Shown here one piece after another: positions 33,475-40,900 of a stretch of DNA of 64,000 nucleotides (positions are counted from its first letter, which is position 1; each line of letters opens with the position of its first letter). The stretch spans positions 558,001-622,000 of the forward strand of contig JACKER010000007.1 of assembly GCA_020632925.1 (NCBI GenBank), given 5' to 3'. Made by a program: the position numbers and the translations under genes. The notes under the pieces are model-generated. The model had not been told where the DNA came from and searched no databases. It was given only the letters and a program-made list of their open reading frames with translations. Source of the DNA: Alphaproteobacteria bacterium. Lineage in GTDB: Bacteria > Myxococcota_A > UBA796 > GCA-2862545.

Positions 33475-35994
33475 GTGTCCAGCGCACGGCGTAACGAACT
33501 GCTGGGACGGGCCACCGAGCTGACCCGCCTGCGGGCGATGTGCGCGACGCCGGGACCCGTGACCGTCCATGGACCCGGCGGGGCAGGGAAGACGCGGCTC
33601 GTGGCGGAGCTGGTGGCCATCGAGCCCGCCGCCGTGTCGGTCCCGCTGGCGGAGGTGACCGACGCGGAGTGGATGGTGGCCACGGTGGCGGGGGCGCTGG
33701 GGCTGGGGGCGGCGACGGTCGGCTCGCTGGGGGCGGCGCTGCAGCACCGCGGTCGGTCGCTCCTGGTGCTGGACAACCTCGAGCAGCTGGGCGTCGACGG
33801 CGCGCGCGTGGTGTCGGACCTGGTGACGGCTGCGCCGGAGCTGACCCTGGTGGTGACCTCGCGCGTGCGCCTCGAGCTGCGCGGCGAGCGGACGCTCCCC
33901 GTCGGTCCCCTCGAGGCCGACGCGGCGCTGGCGCTCCTCCTCGCCCGGGTGCGCGAGCGGGCGCCGGACTTCCCCGACCACCCCGCGCTCCCCGAGCTGT
34001 GCGCACGCCTGGACCACCTTCCGCTGGCGCTGGAGCTCGCCGCGGCGCGGCTCCCCACCCTCGGCGTCGACGGCGTGATGCACCTGCTCGGCCGTCGCCT
34101 CGATCTGCTGGCGGACCGGGGACCGGACCGGCCCGACCATCATCGGAGCCTGCGCACGGCCGTCGAGGGCTCGTGGAGCCTGCTGACGCGGGAGGAGCGA
34201 CGGATCCTCTCCGCGCTTGCGCTGCTCCCGGGCCCCCTGCAGATCGAGGACACGGCCTTCGCCGGCGGCGAGGTCGAGGTGGGGCTGGCGCTGGCGTCCC
34301 TCACGGACGCCTCGCTGCTGCGGGTGGTCGTCGACGCGAGCGCGCGCGCGACCTGGCACCACTACGAGACGGTCCGGGCCTTCGCCCTCGAACAGCTGCC
34401 GCCGGACGACCCTGCGCGCGGGCGGCTGGTCGCGTGGCTCGTACAGACCGCCGACCGGCTCCGTGCAGCCCTGTGTGGCCCGGGGGTGGACGACGCCGTC
34501 GCGACCTTCCTCCGACTGCGGTCCGCGCTGATCGAGGCCGTGGAGCGCGCCGAACGCGACGAGCGATACGGCGACCTCGTCCGGCTGGTGGGCGCGATGG
34601 ACACCCTCGTCCACCAGGTCGGTCCGGGGACCTGGCGCGAACGCATGCTCCAGCGCGTCGTGGCGTTGTGTGAACCCGGATCGCCGCCCTCGGTCGAGGC
34701 GGTCGTCTCGCTCGCGATGACGACGGTGGACCCGACGCTCGCCGAGCGCCTCGCGTCCGTGGACCCGACCGCGTCGCCCGCTCCGCTGCGGGCGCGGGTC
34801 CAGGTGGCCGTCGCGAAGTCGCTCTTCGACCGGGGACGCATGGCGGAGGCGGCCCAGGTCGCGCAGGAGGCCGCGGCGTCGGCGGTCACGGAGACCCGTG
34901 GCTTCCTCGGTGCGTGCTGGGTGCTCGGCGGGATCCGTGCCGCCATGGGCGACCTGGAGCGCGCCCGCGCCGCGTGGTCCGAGGGGTTGGAGCGCGCGCG
35001 GCTCGCCCGGAGCCCGGTCGACGAGGGGCTGTTCCTCGGCCAGGTGGGCAGCGCCGCGATGGACCAGGACGACCCCGACGCCATGGGGTACCTCCGCGCC
35101 GCCGTCGAGCTGCTGGGGCGTCACCACGACTACCGCCGCAGCGTCTCGCTCATCCGGATCGCGGAGATCCTGGTGGACCGCGACGACGCCATGGGCGCGC
35201 TGGAGGCGGCGTCCGAGGCCGCGACCGTCATGCGCAGCACCGGGCAGCTCCGGCTCCTGGGCTACGCCGAGGCGCTCGTGGCGCGCGCGCACGAGGCGAG
35301 CGGCCGGACCGCGGAGGCGCTCGACGCCTACGAGCGAGCGCGGGGTGGCAGCGGACACCCCGTCGTGATGGCGACGATCGAGGCCTGGGGCGCGCGGGCG
35401 CTCGCCGACGCCGACCGGCTCGCGGACGCCGAGGCGCTCTTCGGCAGGGCCTCGCCGGTGCTGGCGCGGTCGGGGACCAAGCTCGCGCCCCTGTCCGCGC
35501 TGATCGGCGTGCACCTGGCGCTGCTCCAGGCGCGGAGAGCGCGGCGGGAGGGGCGCGACCCGGAGCCCTGGCTGGCGGAGGCACGGCAGGTGCTGGCGGC
35601 CCATCCACCAGAGGCCATGCGCGCCAGCGAGACCCGCAGCGCACGCCGCGCCGCTGCGGAGCGGTTGGCCGCGGACACCGGCGGGGACGGGATCCTCACC
35701 CCGGCCGACGGCGCGTGGATCGTGTGGGGCACCCATCGCCTCGAGCTCGGCACGCGGCACGCGATTCGGCGGGTGTGGCTGGCGCTCGTGGACGCCCGCG
35801 ACGCGGGCGAGCCTCGATCGGTCGAGGAGCTGTTCGCCGCGGGCTGGCCCGGCGAGAGCGCGAGGCAGGACGCCGCGAGGGACCGTGTCTATCACGCGGT
35901 GGCGACACTTCGGAAGGGCGGGCTGGGCGACGCGTTGCTGCGCACGGAGGGTGGCTGGGTGCTCGACCCCGGGGTCCCGCTCCGCTTCGTCTAG
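33475..35994 (+). CDS. STAND-type NTPase regulator with TPR region and C-terminal winged-helix domain
   Basis: An 839-residue AAA/STAND protein. The NTPase has Walker A HGPGGAGKTRL (residues about 31-41), Walker B SLLVLDNLEQLG near residue 100, a sensor VVTSRVRLE near 128, and LCARLDHLPLALELAAARL, the usual GLPLAL-like motif. Residues about 420-720 are TPR-like helices. The last 100 residues (LELGTRHAIRRVWLALV to GGWVLDPGVPLRFV) look like an OmpR/PhoB-type winged helix, placed at the C-terminus rather than the N-terminus as in AfsR/SARP regulators. GTG start. It likely senses a ligand and activates transcription. Confidence 0.85.
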   Translation: MSSARRNELLGRATELTRLRAMCATPGPVTVHGPGGAGKTRLVAELVAIEPAAVSVPLAEVTDAEWMVATVAGALGLGAATVGSLGAALQHRGRSLLVLDNLEQLGVDGARVVSDLVTAAPELTLVVTSRVRLELRGERTLPVGPLEADAALALLLARVRERAPDFPDHPALPELCARLDHLPLALELAAARLPTLGVDGVMHLLGRRLDLLADRGPDRPDHHRSLRTAVEGSWSLLTREERRILSALALLPGPLQIEDTAFAGGEVEVGLALASLTDASLLRVVVDASARATWHHYETVRAFALEQLPPDDPARGRLVAWLVQTADRLRAALCGPGVDDAVATFLRLRSALIEAVERAERDERYGDLVRLVGAMDTLVHQVGPGTWRERMLQRVVALCEPGSPPSVEAVVSLAMTTVDPTLAERLASVDPTASPAPLRARVQVAVAKSLFDRGRMAEAAQVAQEAAASAVTETRGFLGACWVLGGIRAAMGDLERARAAWSEGLERARLARSPVDEGLFLGQVGSAAMDQDDPDAMGYLRAAVELLGRHHDYRRSVSLIRIAEILVDRDDAMGALEAASEAATVMRSTGQLRLLGYAEALVARAHEASGRTAEALDAYERARGGSGHPVVMATIEAWGARALADADRLADAEALFGRASPVLARSGTKLAPLSALIGVHLALLQARRARREGRDPEPWLAEARQVLAAHPPEAMRASETRSARRAAAERLAADTGGDGILTPADGAWIVWGTHRLELGTRHAIRRVWLALVDARDAGEPRSVEELFAAGWPGESARQDAARDRVYHAVATLRKGGLGDALLRTEGGWVLDPGVPLRFV

Positions 35995-36003
35995 GATGCG
36001 GGG

Positions 36004-36882
36004 ATGCGACTCCCCGCCCCGCCGGCGTTGCTCACCCGCGCCCGCGCCCTCGCCGCCCTCGACGCGCGGGCGCTGCCCGATCCCATCTCCCGCGAGTACA
36101 CGGAGCGGGGTGGTGCCTGGGTCCATGACAACGGGGGCGGCGACCACTGCGTGATCCGGGTGCTCGGCGATCGGCTGCTGATCAAGGCTTTCGACCACGA
36201 GTCCGACGACAGCCGCTGGATGCGCGATCCCCAGGTGCCCGATCCGCGGCTGACCGAGGGGATGCCCACGGAGCTCCTGCGCCTGCTGGCCGAGCCGGTC
36301 GACGATCTGGAGGGCGAGGACCGTACCTTCTGCGCCTGGTGGGACGGTCGGTGGACGACGCGGGGAGAACCCGGCCCGGCGGAGGCGTTCCTGGTGGACG
36401 CCGCGGAGGTCGTGGAGCGGATGCGGGACAGTCGCGTCGGGGTCGACGAGGGGCAGGTCGCCGCGCTGCTGGAGGGCAGGCTCTCCGCGGACGCCGTCAC
36501 CATCGACGCGATCGTGGAGCGCCCGGTCGCGGGGCCGCCCGGTTGGACCTTCGGCGAGCCGTTCGTGCTGGTGGTGTCGACCGCTCGGTCCGTGAGCTCC
36601 GTGCCGCTCATCAAGCGGGTACGGGAGCTGACCGGCGCCTCGCTCGGCGAGATCAAGCGCGCGCTGGCCGACCAGGGGCCGCTCCTCGAGCTTCGGCTCC
36701 AGCGCCACGCCTACGATCAGGTCCGGAACGTGGGGACCCTGGGCGAGGTGCTGCGTGCGCTCGAGCCGGAGGGCGGCGCGCGGTTCCGCGTCGGCCTGCC
36801 CGGGCAAGCGCTGCAGGACGCGGACGAGGCCATGGTGAGGGGGATGCTCGGTCCGGACACGCTCTGGCTCGATCCCCGCTGA
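36004..36882 (+). CDS. Hypothetical protein with ribosomal L7/L12 C-domain-like segment
   Basis: A 292-residue cytoplasmic protein of unknown role, 9 bp after the STAND regulator. The N-terminal 150 residues are charged and unrecognised. Residues about 195-235 (VSSVPLIKRVRELTGASLGE, then IKRALADQGPLLELRLQ) follow the L7/L12 C-terminal pattern of K-x-x-x-IK-x-VRE-x-TG-L-EAK, a fold that binds translation factors and occurs in unrelated proteins. There is no signal peptide. A role in stress or translation is speculation. Confidence 0.65.
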   Translation: MRLPAPPALLTRARALAALDARALPDPISREYTERGGAWVHDNGGGDHCVIRVLGDRLLIKAFDHESDDSRWMRDPQVPDPRLTEGMPTELLRLLAEPVDDLEGEDRTFCAWWDGRWTTRGEPGPAEAFLVDAAEVVERMRDSRVGVDEGQVAALLEGRLSADAVTIDAIVERPVAGPPGWTFGEPFVLVVSTARSVSSVPLIKRVRELTGASLGEIKRALADQGPLLELRLQRHAYDQVRNVGTLGEVLRALEPEGGARFRVGLPGQALQDADEAMVRGMLGPDTLWLDPR

Positions 36883-36883
36883 C

Positions 36884-37387
36884 TCACCGCCCCGAGCAGG
36901 GGACCGTGCCCGTGGAGGGAACGGCGAAGGTGGCCGGCGGATCCGCATAGACCACCGACCAGCTCCCCGTGGCGAGGGTCGGCCCGGGGCAGGTGGCCGC
37001 CACCACCGTGCACATCGACGGGCAGGTGGGGTTGCCTCCGGGCACCTGGTAGCTGCCGCTGGCGGTGACCTGGACCTCGCTGCCCACCAGGGTCGCGCTG
37101 CAGGTGGCGGTCATGTCCGACGCGCAGCCCGACGCGCAGTCCTCGAGGACCACCAGGATCTCCGTGGTGCCACCGTCCACGAAGGTGGTGTCGCCGTCGT
37201 ACCCACCGTAGGGGCCTGCCGAGCCACCCTCGCCGAAGAGGCACGCCATGCCGTCGCCCTGCGAGAGCTGGATCGTGACGGGCTCGGGCGTTCCGGTGTC
37301 GCCGGTCGTGCCGGTGGGGGTCACGTCGTCCCACGTGGACGTCGTCCCACCGCACGCGATGGCGGCGAGCACGATTCCGTAGCGCAT
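36884..37387 (-). CDS. Small Cys-rich lipoprotein of unknown function
   Basis: A 167-residue protein with a signal ending IACGG and a Thr/Gly/Asp/Pro linker typical of this genome's lipoproteins. The mature part is beta-rich with four or more cysteines (EDCASGCAS, PTCPSMC, ATCPG), suggesting disulphides. GAGGAGG directly precedes the ATG at 37387. It is convergent with the previous gene, with a 1-base gap. Confidence 0.7.
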   Translation of the reverse strand: MRYGIVLAAIACGGTTSTWDDVTPTGTTGDTGTPEPVTIQLSQGDGMACLFGEGGSAGPYGGYDGDTTFVDGGTTEILVVLEDCASGCASDMTATCSATLVGSEVQVTASGSYQVPGGNPTCPSMCTVVAATCPGPTLATGSWSVVYADPPATFAVPSTGTVPCSGR

Positions 37388-37437
37388 CCTCCTCCTCTGC
37401 CGGCCCCACCCACGGTGTACCACGACGGACCGCGAAA

Positions 37438-37475
37438 ATGAGAAACCCCCGGCCGACGAGCGACGCGGGGGTCTC
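37438..37475 (-). terminator. Rho-independent-like terminator after the small secreted protein gene
   Basis: On the minus strand GAGACCCCCG and CGGGGGTTTCTC flank a short loop and are followed by CATTTTCG. The stem is strong and the T-rich tail moderate. It lies 24 bp past the stop of the gene at 37499-37849. Confidence 0.65.
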
Positions 37476-37498
37476 GGGCATCTTCGACGGAGAGGAGC

Positions 37499-37849
37499 TC
37501 ACTCCTCGCCGGTCGGCTCCTCGGTCATGCGGTTCGTGTCGGAGCGCTGGGCCTTGCCACCCTTGGCGGGCGTCGGGGCCTCGACCGCGGCGAGCTTGGC
37601 CTCGAGGTCCGCCTTCTTGGCCTTGCAGTCCGTGAGCGGCTGATCGGCCAGGTTCACGCACTCCTTGAGCGCGGCGATGTCGAACTTGAGCTGGGCGACG
37701 ACGTTGGCCTTCTCGCAGGTCGCCTTCGCGGCCGCGTCGGTCAGCGGCGCGCAGTCCTGCAACGCCGGAGCGGTGGCCTCGGCGGCGGGGGCGGCCGCGG
37801 GCTCCTCGGCATGGGCCGTCACGGCCAGAGCAGCGATCATCGTGAACAT
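37499..37849 (-). CDS. Small secreted helical protein (116 aa)
   Basis: A 116-residue protein with a signal peptide (MFTMIAALAVTAHA), an Ala/Pro/Glu segment, then a helical part with paired cysteines (LQDCAPL, ATCEKAN, ALKECVN, LTDCKAKK), and a polar C-tail. The four-cysteine spacing suggests two disulphides between helices. GAGAGGTG precedes the ATG. No function is recognised; it may lie on the surface or in the periplasm. Confidence 0.65.
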   Translation of the reverse strand: MFTMIAALAVTAHAEEPAAAPAAEATAPALQDCAPLTDAAAKATCEKANVVAQLKFDIAALKECVNLADQPLTDCKAKKADLEAKLAAVEAPTPAKGGKAQRSDTNRMTEEPTGEE

Positions 37850-37928
37850 CTCTGCACCTCTCGAAAGGTTGCTGGGCAAACCTACCCCGGAGGCGACCGC
37901 ATTGTCGAACGGTCCCCGCCGCGAGGGC

Positions 37929-40900
37929 TCAACCCCCCGTCCGCACCTTCTCTTCCCGAGCCTCGACGACGGCGGTCGCGCGGGCCTCGTCCCCGCTGAC
38001 ACGCAGGGTGACGCGGGTGGGGTGGAGGAGGGCCACGTAGGTCGGGGCGTCGAGCGTCGGCGCCTCCACGACCACCCACACGCCAGGGCGCAGGGGGGTG
38101 AGCGCGAGCTCGCGCGGATGGACGCCGTGCCCGTGGTCACGGAGCCAGCGTCGCGCGGCCTCCCACGCCGCCAGCGCCTCGAGCGGTCGGTCCGCGGGGG
38201 CTCCGTAGAGGGCGGCCAGCGTCCCCGGGATGGGCTCGACCACGTCGCCGCGGCGCACCTCCCAGCCTCGCTCGCCCGCGGGCCGCCCGATCACCACGTC
38301 GGCTTTGTCCTGGCGGTCCCAGAGGAACGAGCGCCGCACGTCCGGAGGCTGGCCGAGCAGCGGACCCCCGGGGACGAGCGTCTCGACCCAGCGGTAGCGG
38401 CACCACTCCCCGATGGTCACGTCGAACGCGAGCCGTCGCGCGGTCGCCTCCACGAGGACCACGGCGCACGGCACCTCGCCGACCGGACGGGGACCGGTGA
38501 TCCGCAGATCCTGCACCCCGATCGGGTAGGCGAGCCGGCCGGTGGGGAGCGACGGGAGCCAGCGCTCGGGCGAGCCGGACATCATCGGGTGGGTCGCGGC
38601 GTCGAGCAGCAGCGGATCGAGCACGAAGGCGGGCAGCCCGTCGGCGCCCAGCAGCTCGGCGTCGTCGCGGGTGCGCAGGGTCGCGGTCGCGCCCTCGGGA
38701 CCGAGCGTCCGCAGGCGGGTCATGCCCTGGAGCACGGGGCCGTGGAAGGTGTGGCCCGCGGCGAAGAAGGCGTCCCCGTCGAGGTCGACGGCCTCTCCCG
38801 GCGGTTCGGGCAGGGCGTCCGGGGCGTGCGGCGGACCCAGCGCGACGACCACCCGCGCGCCCGGCGTCCCGCCGCTGGCGATCGTCACGGCCACGGTGTC
38901 GCCCTCGCGGACCGCGACCACCAGCAGCTCCTGGGGACCGTCGGCGTCGTGCAGCCAGCGCTCGGCGCGGGCCTCGGGAATGCCACGGACGGTCGAGCCC
39001 GGCACCAACAGCGTCGCCGCCTCGGCCGCGAGCTCGAGCGAGAAGGCCAGGGGCACAGCGGCGGCCGCGAGCGTCGGGCGGTGCGCCGCGAGCCAGGGGT
39101 GGACGACGGCGTCCAGCCGCATACGTCCGACGCCCTGGCGCTCGTCCAGCCGCTCGAAGGTGTCGAGCAGGGCGGAGGGGCGCGCGAGGTGCGGGCGCGG
39201 CTCGGGGAGCGCGGCGGGCGCCGGATCGGCGACGCGAACACCGAACTCCTCGAACCGGTAGATCGGGAGCCCGTCGGCGCGCACGATGCCGACGCAGCGC
39301 ATCTCGCGCTCGTCGAGCGAGCGGACCTCGAGCTCGACGGTCATCTCGCGGTTCGTGGCGAGCACCTGGCCACGGTAGGTCCAGCGGACCTCGCGACCGA
39401 GCGGGAGCGGGTCGACGTGCGCCTCGCAGCCCGTGCGCTCGCGGAACACCCAGCGCGCGAGCTGCTGCATCGCCTCGAGGCCGAGCGAGCCCGGCATGAC
39501 GGGGTCGAGCCAGAAGTGGGCGACGAAGAACCACTCCTCGGGCCGGACGTCCTTGACCGCGAGGTAGCGTCCGAGGCCCGCGCTGCCTCCGGCGGGGTCG
39601 GCGTGCAGCACGCGGTCGAGGTTGCGCAGGTCGTCGCGCGGCATCGCGGGGTGGCCCGCGAGCGGGAGCGCGACGTCGCGCGGGGGCTCGGGCGGGACGC
39701 CGGGCAGGCCCTTCTGCGCGCGCAGCGCCGACCGCGTGAAGTAGCCGAACTGGGTCTCGCACGAGAACACCAGGCCCTCGTCGGAGCGCACCTCGACGTC
39801 GAAGCGCTGCACCTGCATGCCGCCCGACGCGCTGACCGAGGTCTGGCGCGCAGTCGTCACGAGGCGCCCGGTGGTCGGGCGGACCGGCAGGTGCTGGGTC
39901 CCCGTGCCCCCGAGGTTGCGGAAGTACAGGTCGGCGCCGCCGAGGATGCCCGCCGCCTGCCAGGCCGTGAGCCAGCCGCAAGGCTGCAGCGCGGTCTCGA
40001 GGAGGATGACCCAGGCCATCGCATCCGGGTGGACCGCGTCCGCCGCGCGCCAGAACCAGGCGTCTTCGGGCACGTCGTAGGCGATGCTCACAGCGCGGGG
40101 TGCGGCGACCTCGCCCGCGGCGCCTTCGACCGACAGGACCTCGGTCATCTGGAGCAACGGAGGGCCGGGCATCCGAGCGCAGCGGCGACCCCGACCGTCG
40201 AACGGCGCGTAGGCCTCGCCGAAGGCGCGGACCGCGGAGCCCACGGAGTACTCGAGCACCCGGTCGTAGGGCACGAGCGGCCCGGTGCGGCGCGGGACCC
40301 GCGGGCCCTCCACGCGAACGCCCACGTCGACCGCCGACACCACGGGGATCCCGTCGACCGCGAGCACCACGTCCGCGACCGCGAACGGCGCGTCGTCGTC
40401 GAGCACGGCCTCCTTGAGGACGGCGCGGTAGGTGAGCCGCTTGTGGCCGGGGACGACCTGCCCACGGCAGCGCAGGCGCGTGGCGAGGTCCGCGACGGGC
40501 TCGAAGCGACCGGTCGGGTGTGTGACGGCGACGCCCGCGGCCAGCAGCCAGACCTGGACCGCCTGCAGGCAGCCCTCGTACATCAGGGTCCCCGGCATGC
40601 ACGGGTCGCCGAGGAAGTGGCACGGGTTGAACCAGTCGTCGTCGCGCAGGTCCTGCTCGTAGACCACCTCACCGAGCCCCGCGGACCCACCGGAGGTCGT
40701 GACGCGGGTCACCCGGTGGACCAGGCGCCAGGCAGGGTCGGGCGGCAGGCCGAGGGAGGCGCCGTCCGCGGCGGCGAAGGCGGGCCCGAGCGCCTCGGAG
40801 AACCGCCCGTCCGCGAGGCAGGCGACCGCGGCGCGATCGAGGTGGTGGGGCGCTCCCGGCACCAGCGGTGGGCAGGGCGCGGCGACCGGCGGCGGCGGCT

